A DNA stretch of 21,709 bases, taken from positions 716-22,424 of the forward strand of contig MNTU01000027.1 of the NCBI GenBank assembly GCA_001917125.1, written 5' to 3'. The stretch is from Azospirillum sp. 47_25 (GTDB lineage: Bacteria; Pseudomonadota; Alphaproteobacteria; RF32; CAG-239). Under the pieces are notes generated by a model. That model saw only the letters and a program-made list of their open reading frames with translations. It was not told where the DNA came from and searched no databases. Below, piece by piece: positions 6,810 through 13,893 of this stretch. The number at the start of each line of letters is the position of its first letter. Position 1 is the first letter of the stretch. The position numbers and the translations under genes are program-made.

Positions 6810-7898
6810 ATGACGGAAGTAAGCCATTATATTATATGGAGCAGGTTCTTGTCTGATAATCTGGTCATATCAATAGACGCCATGGGGGGAGACAATTCCC
6901 CCAGAGTCGTCATTGAGGGGCTTGCTATTGCCGCTAAAAAAAATCCCGACGTCCGCTTTCTGCTGTTCGGTGATGAAGGCAAAGTGCTTCCTATCCTTAA
7001 TGCTTATCCCAATCTCAAAAAGGTTTGCGAAATGCGCCACGCAACTGAAGTCGTGCGCAATGAGGACAAACCCTCTCAGGTTATCCGCAACCGCAACACC
7101 AGCATGTATATGGCAATTGATGCCGTCCGCAAAGGCGAGGCGAAAGCCGTTGTCTCGGCCGGCAATACTGGTGCTCTGATGGCTATCTCCAAACTGACGC
7201 TGAAAACCATTCAGCGCATTCATCGTCCGGCCATTGTCAGCATAATGCCCCATCAGTGCGGCAAATATGTTATGCTTGACCTCGGCGCCAATACCGAATG
7301 CGATGCCGTTAATCTGGCCGAATTTGCCCTTATGGGCAATATTGTCGCCAAGCATGCGCTGGGGATTGAAAAACCCCGCGTCGCTTTGCTGAATATCGGT
7401 GCGGAAGAAATGAAAGGCAAGGAAGAAATTCACCAGGCCGCAAAAATTATCCGCAATTCCCAGCTTGATATCAATTTCATCGGCTATATCGAACCGCACG
7501 AAATTCCGAACGGCAAGGCCGACGTGATTATTTCCGACGGTTTCACCGGCAACATTGCCCTGAAATCGATTGAGGGAACTGCCCGTCTGGTTCTGCGCCT
7601 GCTGAAAAATTCGGTTAAAAAGTCTCTTTTGGCCAAGTTGGGGTTGCCGTTTATGCTCGGTGTCGCCCTGAGCCTGAAAAAAACGATGGATCCGCGCCTG
7701 TATAACGGGGCAATGTTTGTCGGCTTGAACGGGCTTTCGGTCAAAAGCCACGGCGGAACCGATGCGCTGGGCTATTCCGTAGCCGTTGACAATGCACTGA
7801 AACTGGTTCGCCAGAACTTTGTCAACACCATCCGCGATGAACTTGAAAATGTTGATTTAGACTTATTATCTCAGGAAATTCTTTATGACTCTTATTAG
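6810..7898 (+). CDS. plsX: Phosphate acyltransferase PlsX
   Basis: A 362-residue PlsX, which makes acyl-phosphate from acyl-ACP in the first step of phosphatidic acid synthesis. Motifs seen: ISIDAMGGDNSP near the start, SAGNTGALMA, MLDLGANTECDA, NIGAEEMKGKE, FIGYIEP, VISDGFTGNIALKSIEG and the closing SHGGTDALGYSVAVDNAL. The start is uncertain. ATG 6810 has AAGGTGG upstream and is given here, but its first 13 residues (with HYIIWSRF) are unlike PlsX. The in-frame TTG at 6849, preceded by GGAG seven bases upstream, gives MSDNLVISIDAMGGD, the usual family N-terminus, and may be the true start. It overlaps fabH by 14 bases, consistent with coupled expression. Confidence 0.96.
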   Translation: MTEVSHYIIWSRFLSDNLVISIDAMGGDNSPRVVIEGLAIAAKKNPDVRFLLFGDEGKVLPILNAYPNLKKVCEMRHATEVVRNEDKPSQVIRNRNTSMYMAIDAVRKGEAKAVVSAGNTGALMAISKLTLKTIQRIHRPAIVSIMPHQCGKYVMLDLGANTECDAVNLAEFALMGNIVAKHALGIEKPRVALLNIGAEEMKGKEEIHQAAKIIRNSQLDINFIGYIEPHEIPNGKADVIISDGFTGNIALKSIEGTARLVLRLLKNSVKKSLLAKLGLPFMLGVALSLKKTMDPRLYNGAMFVGLNGLSVKSHGGTDALGYSVAVDNALKLVRQNFVNTIRDELENVDLDLLSQEILYDSY

Positions 7899-8865
7899 AT
7901 CTGAACTTATCGGATTTGGCCACTATCTGCCGGCCAAAGTCCTGACCAATGATGATATGGCCAAAATGGTTGAGACGAATGACGAATGGATTAGCACCCG
8001 TACCGGCATTAAATCCCGCCATGTGGCTGCTGAAAATGAATTTACTTCAGATATTTCTTTAATTGCCGCGCGTAATGCTTTGAAATCAGCAAATATTAGT
8101 GCGGAAGATTTGGACTTGATTATTGTCGCGACCGTCACCACGGATGATACCACGCCGTCAACGGCCGCCAAAATTTCCGGTAAGCTCGGAACCAAACCCG
8201 GCTGCATTGCCACCGATATTTCTGCCGCCTGCTCGGGATTTGTTTATGCCATGACCATGGCCGATAATATGATTCGCCTGGGGCAGATTAAAACTGCAAT
8301 GGTTATCGGGGCCGAAACCTTGTCTAAAATTACCGACTGGACCGATCGCAACACCTGTGTTCTGTTCGGTGACGGAGCCGGAGCTGTGATTCTGCGTGCC
8401 GGTGAAGGCGAAGGAACTGCGGCTGACCGCGGTGTTCTGGCAACCAAGCTGTATGCTGACGGCAGCCATTATGAGCATTTGAAAACAACCGGCGGTGTCA
8501 GCACCACCCAAAAAGCCGGATTTATCACTATGGACGGCAAGGAAGTCTTCAAGTTTGCTGTTAACGCATTGACGCAAGCTGCTGAAAATGTTATGGAAAC
8601 AGCCGGTGTAACTTCGCAGGATATTGACTGGCTGCTGCCGCATCAGGCCAATGCCCGCATCATTGAAAATGTTGGCAAAAAGCTGAATCTGCCTGATGAA
8701 AAAGTTATCGTGACCATTGACCACACGGCAAATACCTCCGCGGCAACTATCCCGGTTGCCTTGTCGGAAGAATATGCTGCCGGCCGTATCAAAAAAGGCG
8801 ATTTGGTTGTCCTCACCGCAATGGGGGCAGGTTTCACCTGGGGCGGCGCATTGGTTCGCATCTGA
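7885..8865 (+). CDS. fabH: 3-oxoacyl-ACP synthase III (FabH)
   Basis: A 326-residue ketoacyl-ACP synthase III that condenses acetyl-CoA with malonyl-ACP to start fatty-acid synthesis. The catalytic triad is visible: Cys116 in DISAACSGF, His253 in LLPHQANARI, Asn283 in ANTSAATIP. Other family motifs are NDEWISTRTGIKSRH (32-46), VLFGDGAGAVIL and the glycine-rich C-terminal MGAGFTWGGALVRI. The segment before Asn283 reads DHTANTSAA where many FabH have YGNTSAA, a mild variation. The start overlaps the plsX end by 14 bases; AGGA lies eight bases upstream. Confidence 0.97.
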   Translation: MTLIRSELIGFGHYLPAKVLTNDDMAKMVETNDEWISTRTGIKSRHVAAENEFTSDISLIAARNALKSANISAEDLDLIIVATVTTDDTTPSTAAKISGKLGTKPGCIATDISAACSGFVYAMTMADNMIRLGQIKTAMVIGAETLSKITDWTDRNTCVLFGDGAGAVILRAGEGEGTAADRGVLATKLYADGSHYEHLKTTGGVSTTQKAGFITMDGKEVFKFAVNALTQAAENVMETAGVTSQDIDWLLPHQANARIIENVGKKLNLPDEKVIVTIDHTANTSAATIPVALSEEYAAGRIKKGDLVVLTAMGAGFTWGGALVRI

Positions 8866-8889
8866 CATTTATCTGTTCAATACTCAAAT

Positions 8890-8923
8890 TAGACACTTGT
8901 CTTTCGGTGAATTATGATATAAT
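8890..8923 (+). promoter_or_regulatory. Promoter region of ihfA-merR
   Basis: TAGACA (8890-8895), 17 bases, TATGAT (8913-8918): five of six matches in each box. A perfect TATAAT overlaps at 8918-8923 but has only TTGTCT at 15 bases for a -35. Either way the leader before ihfA is about 45-50 bases. Confidence 0.55.
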
Positions 8924-8974
8924 TCATCCTCATAAATATAAAAATGTAATAATGAAACTAAGGAAGCTATAGAA

Positions 8975-9259
8975 ATGAAAACAATCACTCGAGCTGACGT
9001 TGCTGAGGCTATTTATGAAGAAATCGGCTTGTCTCGCAAAGATTCCAATGATATTTTGGATATGATTCTTGATGAAATGACCAACGAACTGGTTAAAGGT
9101 AATGATGTGAAACTGTCTTCTTTCGGAACTTTCGCCCTGCGTAACAAAAAAGCCCGTGCCGGCCGCAATCCGAAGACCGGCGTCGAGGCTGTCATTTCAC
9201 CGCGCCGGGTTATTTCCTTCAAGCCTTCCCAGACGATGAGAAAAATAATTAACGCATAA
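8975..9259 (+). CDS. ihfA: Integration host factor alpha subunit
   Basis: A 94-residue HU/IHF family DNA-bending protein. Seen: [37 protein letters not shown], the DNA-contacting arm [23 protein letters not shown] with the intercalating-Pro region, and the C-terminal MRKIINA. The TRADVAEAI opening and the place between fabH and a merR gene fit IhfA rather than HU. It normally pairs with IhfB encoded elsewhere. AAGGAAG lies about 11 bases upstream of the ATG; merR follows after 17 bases. Confidence 0.92.
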   Translation: MKTITRADVAEAIYEEIGLSRKDSNDILDMILDEMTNELVKGNDVKLSSFGTFALRNKKARAGRNPKTGVEAVISPRRVISFKPSQTMRKIINA

Positions 9260-9276
9260 AATTCAAAGGAATAGAA

Positions 9277-9684
9277 ATGGTTGTTAACAAATCTAAAGCG
9301 GCGTTCCGCACCATCGCCGAAGTTGCTGAAGAGTTAGGCGTAGCAACCCATGTCTTGCGTTTTTGGGAAACCAAATTTCTTCAGATAAAACCGATGAAAC
9401 GCAGCGGCGGACGCCGTTATTATCGTCCCGACGACGTTGAATTGGTCAGGCGTATCCGTGATTTTCTTTATGAAAAACGCTATACGATTGAAGGGGTACA
9501 GAAACTTTTTAAGGAAAAGGGTGTCAAAGCCATCCTCGGTGAAGAAATTCAGAAAGACTTTTTTGAAGAAACGGCAGATTCGGTTGAACTTAACGAAGAA
9601 AGCCGTAAGCTTATTTCTTACGTCCGGGGTGAGTTGAAAAGTATGTCTGAGGAGTTGGAGCGGACACTTTCCAAAGTCGGCTGA
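9277..9684 (+). CDS. MerR-family transcriptional regulator
   Basis: A 135-residue protein with an N-terminal MerR winged helix-turn-helix: [25 protein letters not shown] (about residues 10-34), [28 protein letters not shown] (about 44-71) and EGVQKLF. The remainder is a short charged helical tail that would form the dimer coiled coil. It has no metal-binding cysteines. It is the MerR-like gene typically found after ihfA in Alphaproteobacteria; its effector is unknown. AAAGGA six bases before the ATG supports the start. Confidence 0.9.
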   Translation: MVVNKSKAAFRTIAEVAEELGVATHVLRFWETKFLQIKPMKRSGGRRYYRPDDVELVRRIRDFLYEKRYTIEGVQKLFKEKGVKAILGEEIQKDFFEETADSVELNEESRKLISYVRGELKSMSEELERTLSKVG

Positions 9685-9697
9685 CTTTTATACGGTT

Positions 9698-9735
9698 AAA
9701 AAAAAGAGCCCGGCATAAAGCGGGGCTCTTTTTTT
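9698..9735. terminator. Bidirectional terminator after merR
   Basis: GAGCCC (9706-9711) and GGGCTC (9723-9728) form a stem flanked by eight A (9698-9705) and seven T (9729-9735), so it works on both strands. It lies between merR (+) and the convergent gene ending at 9747. Confidence 0.9.
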
Positions 9736-9746
9736 CAGATAAAATC

Positions 9747-10286
9747 TCAGATTTCAAACATCGGTTTCAGTTTGGCCAGAAACAACAGAACTTCCGGCAG
9801 GTTTTCTTGGTCTTCCACCACAATCAGCCGGCGTGTTTCATCTTTGCGGGCTGTTTTCAAAGCTTCGGCAGACCAGCAGCGTTTGAGCAGGTCCTGCGGA
9901 AGCAGGTGTTTGTGCATATTAACGGCACATAGTGAGGAATTGACGGCGGAAACCACCGGAACAATCAGCTTGAGTTCGGCTTCCGACGGAATGCGGTAAC
10001 CGTTCATCTTTGCCCAAACCCGGACTTCTTCTGCCGTCAGGTCTTTTTTCCAGCCGTTCATCGCATCAATGTTGATGTATTTGTTGGGCGTGAAATAAAT
10101 TCCCCATTCTTCGCCCCAGCGTGGTTCAGTTTGAAATTCTTTGTTCTTCAACTGATAATCACCGGGCCGCGGATAATTTCTCATCCCTTTTTGAAAAAGT
10201 TCAAACTCATGAGGATTAACCCCGGCAAGATCCATTAAACCTTTGAATAACTCAGCGTAGTCGCTGTTTGTTTTTAACTGTTTCAT
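9747..10286 (-). CDS. Uncharacterised protein with weak DUF1566/FGE-like motif
   Basis: A 179-residue soluble protein with no signal peptide or membrane segment. I do not recognise the family firmly. The centre reads MNGWKKDLTAEEVRVWAKMN (about 79-98) followed by GYRIPSEAELKLI, which resembles the GWRLPTEAE-type turn of DUF1566 and formylglycine-generating-enzyme folds; RCWSAEAL (about 137-144) may correspond to their YWSSTE. The relation is an inference from short motifs. The C-terminus LPEVLLFLAKLKPMFEI is helical. There is no Shine-Dalgarno site: the bases before the ATG are TTAAAATTTCAAAAAG, nearly the same as in front of the flotillin gene at 13648. A promoter lies at 10340-10367. Confidence 0.75.
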   Translation of the reverse strand: MKQLKTNSDYAELFKGLMDLAGVNPHEFELFQKGMRNYPRPGDYQLKNKEFQTEPRWGEEWGIYFTPNKYINIDAMNGWKKDLTAEEVRVWAKMNGYRIPSEAELKLIVPVVSAVNSSLCAVNMHKHLLPQDLLKRCWSAEALKTARKDETRRLIVVEDQENLPEVLLFLAKLKPMFEI

Positions 10287-10324
10287 CTTTTTGAAATTTT
10301 AAGGGTAAATAAATATAGAATAAT

Positions 10325-10337
10325 CGCTTTATAAGCG
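10325..10337. promoter_or_regulatory. Palindrome CGCTT-TAT-AAGCG at a predicted transcription start
   Basis: Perfect 5-bp arms around TAT lie just downstream of the -10 box (10340-10345), over the predicted start of transcription of the 9747-10286 gene. The position suits an operator; the sequence alone cannot say which regulator. Confidence 0.3.
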
Positions 10338-10339
10338 CA

Positions 10340-10367
10340 GTTATAAACCTCTTTAGTTGAGAGTCAA
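10340..10367 (-). promoter_or_regulatory. Promoter of the DUF1566-like gene
   Basis: Minus strand: TTGACT (10362-10367), 16 bases, TATAAC (10340-10345), each five of six matches. The leader to the ATG at 10286 would be about 47 bases. Confidence 0.5.
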
Positions 10368-10396
10368 CAAAAATTTTATCTAATTATTTCAGAATC

Positions 10397-10879
10397 TTAT
10401 TTCAGATAAGGAGCCCAGATTCTGATTTTGTCATCCAGCGAATAAGAGGCATTGGCCGGACTGGTTGAAGGCAGAATATAATACTCTGTCCGCAGCAGGA
10501 GAGGGGCATGATATTTTTTGAAAAATTTGAAGGCCGGCTGCCCGTTGAACAGCAGCCGCCTGACCGCCGGATGTTCCGCCAGCAGGGTGTTGAAATCGTT
10601 CGGCTGTTCGTCGGTAATGGCGCTGTCAAGGCTTCCTTCCCGCAGGCAAAGCTGCAGGCTGTCCCACAGACCCAGCCGGTTGGCCAGCAGACAGGCTTTC
10701 TTTTCCTGAAAGTCGGCAAATTCCGCCCCTTGATGATATAATGCGGCAATAATCTTCCAAAATGCATTGCGGGGATGCGCATAATATTGCTGCGCTTCCA
10801 GCGATTTAACGCTCGGCATGGTCCCGACAATCAAAATCTCGGTTTCGGAATTAATAATCGGCGGAAAACTTCTGATCAT
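10397..10879 (-). CDS. DNA-deoxyinosine (hypoxanthine) glycosylase, uracil-DNA glycosylase superfamily
   Basis: A 160-residue uracil-DNA-glycosylase-superfamily protein that would remove deaminated bases (hypoxanthine) from DNA. Seen: IVGTMPSVKSLEAQQYYAHP (18-37), where GTMPS is motif A and YYAHPRNAFWKI (32-43) is diagnostic of this subfamily; LANRLGLWDSLQ; and the late active-site loop LPSTSPANA (136-144). Length and motifs are complete. Ribosome site AGAGA lies a few bases before the ATG. It is upstream of the DUF1566-like gene on the same strand but separated by a 110-base spacer with its own promoter, so the two are probably separate transcripts. Confidence 0.9.
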   Translation of the reverse strand: MIRSFPPIINSETEILIVGTMPSVKSLEAQQYYAHPRNAFWKIIAALYHQGAEFADFQEKKACLLANRLGLWDSLQLCLREGSLDSAITDEQPNDFNTLLAEHPAVRRLLFNGQPAFKFFKKYHAPLLLRTEYYILPSTSPANASYSLDDKIRIWAPYLK

Positions 10880-11052
10880 TTTATCTCTTTCAGTGATAAC
10901 GGCTCAAATAATTTTATAAACGATAACAACAAAATAAACCAGCCCCGGCAGTGTTTGTCCTCCGAAAAATGCATTCTTGCCGCTGTCGTTTTGCCGCAAG
11001 CGGGAAGAAAATGCAGGTTATTCCACCTTTGCAGCGATTTAAACCGTGAATA

Positions 11053-11081
11053 TTGCTTTTTTGCCGAAGCTTGATTAAAAT
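11053..11081 (+). promoter_or_regulatory. Promoter of the AI-2E family permease gene
   Basis: TTGCTT (11053-11058), 17 bases, TAAAAT (11076-11081). It gives a leader of about 43 bases. The rest of the 252-base spacer from 10880 shows nothing I can identify. Confidence 0.4.
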
Positions 11082-11131
11082 ACAGAAAAACAATTCACTG
11101 CAAGACGGATTTTAATGAGAGGAAAGCAAAG

Positions 11132-12157
11132 ATGCCATTCAGCATTTCAGCGTTTATCCGAGTAAACCGGGTTTATTTCATTTGGGCGGCTTTTATGGCG
11201 CTGCTCTATCTTTTTCGGGATATGTTCGGGCTGGTTTTCATCACTTTTATCATGTGTTTTATCGCTTCCAGCATAACTCACAATCTTCGCCGCAAATATC
11301 ATTGGAGCCGCCGCAGCATCGTTATCGGCATTTATATTTTGTTTTTGGTCGGCGTGGCCGCGTTTCTGACCCTTATCCCGACGCGGATTCTCTCTGAAAC
11401 CATTAATTTCACCGAACAGCTTCCCAACAGTATGAATACTTTAAAATCATGGGTTAATACGCATACGGAAAACAATGAGATGATTGCGCCGCTGATTGCC
11501 CAGATTAAAAACGTTCTGCTGCCGGAAACCGCCGTTGTCAGCGCGTGGAATATTGTCCGCGGCGTTTTGGAAAAAGGCCTCCATTACTTCGGCTGGTTCT
11601 TTTTGGCTATGCTGTTCAGCTTTTTGATTATGTTTGACCTGCCGCATCTTTCCAAAGGCGTGCGCCACCTGCGTTTTACCCGGTTGTCCGAAGCCTATCA
11701 CGAAACGGCCGACAGTATTATTCTTTTTGCCAAAGTCGTCGGAGAAAACTTCCGTGCCCAGCTTATTATCTCGGCGATAAACACCGTTCTGACGGCAATT
11801 TGTCTGCATATACTTGGAATTAACGCCGTTGCATTGCTCTGCACGCTGGTGTTTATCTGCGGGCTGATACCGGTTCTGGGCATGCTCATTTCCTCCGTTC
11901 CCATTGTTTTGATGGCAATTAACGGCGGCGGTATGGAATTGGGGCTGTGGGCTATTGTTATGATTATCGCCATCCATATGATTGAAACTTATATTCTCAA
12001 TCCGCGGATTGTTTCTTCGGTTATGCATATCAATCCGGTTATGACTCTTATTATTCTCTATATCGCGCACAGCGTTATCGGAATGTGGGGTATGTTGCTC
12101 GGGGTTCCCATTGCCGTTTATGTTTACCGCAAAATAAGCAAACCGGTGCGAAACTGA
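11132..12157 (+). CDS. AI-2E family (PerM/UPF0118) membrane permease
   Basis: A 341-residue polytopic membrane protein. Hydrophobic segments lie at about residues 10-45, 62-85, 150-172, 210-235, 240-265, 268-290 and 305-335. The pattern fits the AI-2E/PerM family: a periplasmic loop with amphipathic helices after the first membrane pair, FRAQLIISAINTVLTAICLHILGI, LIPVLGMLISSVPI, then the C-terminal ETYILNPRIVSSVMHINPVMTLIILY and WGMLLGVPIAVYVYR. Members export autoinducer-2 or act as ion antiporters; the substrate here cannot be told. GAGAGGA eight bases before the ATG supports the start. It converges with the flotillin gene on a shared hairpin. Confidence 0.9.
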   Translation: MPFSISAFIRVNRVYFIWAAFMALLYLFRDMFGLVFITFIMCFIASSITHNLRRKYHWSRRSIVIGIYILFLVGVAAFLTLIPTRILSETINFTEQLPNSMNTLKSWVNTHTENNEMIAPLIAQIKNVLLPETAVVSAWNIVRGVLEKGLHYFGWFFLAMLFSFLIMFDLPHLSKGVRHLRFTRLSEAYHETADSIILFAKVVGENFRAQLIISAINTVLTAICLHILGINAVALLCTLVFICGLIPVLGMLISSVPIVLMAINGGGMELGLWAIVMIIAIHMIETYILNPRIVSSVMHINPVMTLIILYIAHSVIGMWGMLLGVPIAVYVYRKISKPVRN

Positions 12158-12173
12158 CGGCGTACATAAAGTA

Positions 12174-12210
12174 AAATCCCTTTCTGTTTAACAGAAAGGG
12201 ATTTGTTTTT
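12174..12210. terminator. Bidirectional terminator between permease and flotillin genes
   Basis: A perfect 13-bp stem (arms 12174-12186 and 12192-12204, core ATCCCTTTCTG / CAGAAAGGGAT, TTTAA loop) is followed by GTTTTT on the plus strand. On the minus strand the flank is only weakly T-rich (TTTTAC). Confidence 0.85.
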
Positions 12211-12223
12211 AGCAGATTTAGGA

Positions 12224-13648
12224 TTATTCGGTCTTGGCGGCCGTTTTTAATCCTAATTTTTCCAAAAGGGCTTTGCCTTCGTCTGTTGCGGCGAGGGAAG
12301 CGAGCATTCCGGCAAGATTAAAACCGCCTTTGGGCGAAAGAGCTCCGGCTGCACTGCTTATGCCGCCGGTAACATCTCCGGCTCCGGCAATAATCTTAAT
12401 GTCGGCGCCCTTGATATTGTCAGCCTGTGCCAAACCGACTTTCTCGTTGGCTTCAATCTGGCGAACCTGAATCAGATAATGCTGATATCCGTCATTGTTT
12501 CCGATTTCGCTGGCCAGCTTAAGCTGCGCTTCAACCGATGCAAGCTGCATTTGCTTTTCGGCATTGGCTTTGGCGTCACCTTCAAGTTTGATTCCTTCCG
12601 CCGATTTGCTGGCGGTAATCAAAGAACCTTCGGCTTTTTTGGTCGTCAGGATAAGTTCGGCATCGGCATCCCGTTCGGCTTTGGCCTTTGCTGCTTCCGC
12701 ATTAATTTCGGTTTCCCGCTTTTTGGCCTCGGCATTGATAACGGTTTTTTCCTTGTCAATTTCAGCCTGTTTGACGGTTTCAACTTTCTTGACTTCCATT
12801 TCTTTTTCTTTGGTCAGCTTTGCCTGTTCTTTAACGGCCTGGGTTGCCTTTTCATCGGCAATGCCGACTTCCTGGGCAACTTGGGCTTTTCTCAGGCCGA
12901 CTTGCTGGTTGGCTTCCTGTTCTTTCAAGTCAATCTGGCGTTGAGCCTCAATTTCGGCTTCTTTGGCTTCCTGATTGTTCTTGGCCACGGCAACGCGCGA
13001 TTTCTTTTCAATTTCGGATTTCTTTTTCTTCATGATATTGGAAATCACCTGCTCGCCTTTGGCATCGCGGACGTCCATCAATTCAATGTTCTTGACGGTC
13101 TCAACCCCCCAAGACTTCAGTTCTTCCTTAACCTCATCGGTAAACTGCTGACCGTATTTGGAGCGTTCACCCATAATTTCGTTCAGAAAGTCTTTTGCCA
13201 AAATGGAACGAACCGCACCCTGGACAATACTGAGAAGCTGTCTTTTCAACTCATCTGTCCGGCTGATGCGCGAGGCGGCAACCTCATAATCCGAAATACG
13301 GAAAAAAGATTGAATATCAACGACAAACGGAACCCTTTCTTTGTCAAAAGCTTCGTAGTCGTTAATGTCAATACCGAAGATTGACAGCGGCATTTGGGTT
13401 ACCGTAACCCCCAGGAACGGAATAGACATCGGAAATTCATAATAGCAGTTTCCGCAAAACTGTTTTTCCTGCACGGCATTGCCGCGTTCGGGGGTTCCGT
13501 AAACCATCGTGTTTTTTCCCCGGCGCACGATATGAACCTCATTGGTCGGAACTACGCGGCGGAGAGAGAAAATCCACTTAACAAAGAAAATCACGATTAG
13601 GACGACAACCACGCCCACACCTGCTGCAACATAAGTCATTACATTCAT
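12224..13648 (-). CDS. Flotillin-like SPFH-domain membrane protein
   Basis: A 474-residue flotillin-type protein of the SPFH superfamily, which scaffolds membrane microdomains. Residues about 5-28 are one membrane anchor (VAAGVGVVVVLIVIFFVKWI). The SPFH domain follows to about 200 (VVPTNEVHIVRRGKNTMVYG, FGIDINDYEAF, KDFLNEIMGERSKYGQQF, WGVETVKNIELMDVRD). Residues about 205-385 are a long coiled coil with Glu/Ala repeats (EAKKRETEINAEAAKAKAE). The C-terminus is the Gly/Ala-rich flotillin oligomerisation region. An unusual CGNC pair lies at 65-68. No NfeD partner gene, common beside flotillins, is seen here. No Shine-Dalgarno site precedes the ATG; the leader is TTAAAATTCAAAAAATT. An ATG three codons later (13639) is an alternative start. 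Confidence 0.9.
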   Translation of the reverse strand: MNVMTYVAAGVGVVVVLIVIFFVKWIFSLRRVVPTNEVHIVRRGKNTMVYGTPERGNAVQEKQFCGNCYYEFPMSIPFLGVTVTQMPLSIFGIDINDYEAFDKERVPFVVDIQSFFRISDYEVAASRISRTDELKRQLLSIVQGAVRSILAKDFLNEIMGERSKYGQQFTDEVKEELKSWGVETVKNIELMDVRDAKGEQVISNIMKKKKSEIEKKSRVAVAKNNQEAKEAEIEAQRQIDLKEQEANQQVGLRKAQVAQEVGIADEKATQAVKEQAKLTKEKEMEVKKVETVKQAEIDKEKTVINAEAKKRETEINAEAAKAKAERDADAELILTTKKAEGSLITASKSAEGIKLEGDAKANAEKQMQLASVEAQLKLASEIGNNDGYQHYLIQVRQIEANEKVGLAQADNIKGADIKIIAGAGDVTGGISSAAGALSPKGGFNLAGMLASLAATDEGKALLEKLGLKTAAKTE

Positions 13649-13730
13649 AATTTTTTGAATTTTAAGTTATTAAATAAAGTTAATTAAAGAAAAATCACGA
13701 AAAAATGACCTGCTTTTAATAATGCATGGC

Positions 13731-13750
13731 CATAATAATATATATTATGG
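13731..13750. repeat. Inverted repeat CCATAATA / TATTATGG in the flotillin leader
   Basis: Perfect 8-bp arms at 13731-13738 and 13743-13750 with a 4-base AT spacer, inside the AT-rich 245-base gap upstream of the flotillin gene. With a promoter at 13770-13797 it would fall in the transcribed leader, shortly after the start. It could be an operator or an RNA hairpin. Confidence 0.4.
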
Positions 13751-13769
13751 CGCATTAATTATCATATAT

Positions 13770-13797
13770 TTTTTAATAACGCAAGATATTTTGTCAA
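13770..13797 (-). promoter_or_regulatory. Possible promoter of the flotillin-like gene
   Basis: Minus strand: perfect TTGACA (13792-13797), 16 bases, TAAAAA (13770-13775). The whole 13649-13893 gap is very AT-rich with several GATATATAT-type stretches, so the -10 is ambiguous. The leader would be about 115 bases. Confidence 0.35.
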
Positions 13798-13893
13798 AAA
13801 AAGATATATATTTCAAAAAAACAATCTGAAAATAAAAGAAAACAAAACATAAAATGATATATATTTTGTCTATATAGGGAGAGTCCGCTGTTG

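Noticed and set aside
6870..7751. 293-codon minus-strand ORF over plsX
   Set aside because: Shadow of plsX on the opposite strand; no recognisable protein features.
8158..8868. 236-codon minus-strand ORF over fabH
   Set aside because: Opposite-strand shadow of fabH, whose catalytic residues are all intact in the forward frame.
10880..11052. A small RNA or riboswitch in the spacer before the AI-2E permease gene
   Set aside because: Some short complementary stretches (CTTGC/GCAAG) exist, but no consistent fold or known motif could be built by eye.
12479..13384. 301-codon plus-strand ORF rich in Phe, Leu and Gly
   Set aside because: It is the antisense of the flotillin coiled-coil; Glu/Lys/Ala codons read backwards give Phe/Leu/Gly/Ser, and there is no ribosome site or family match.
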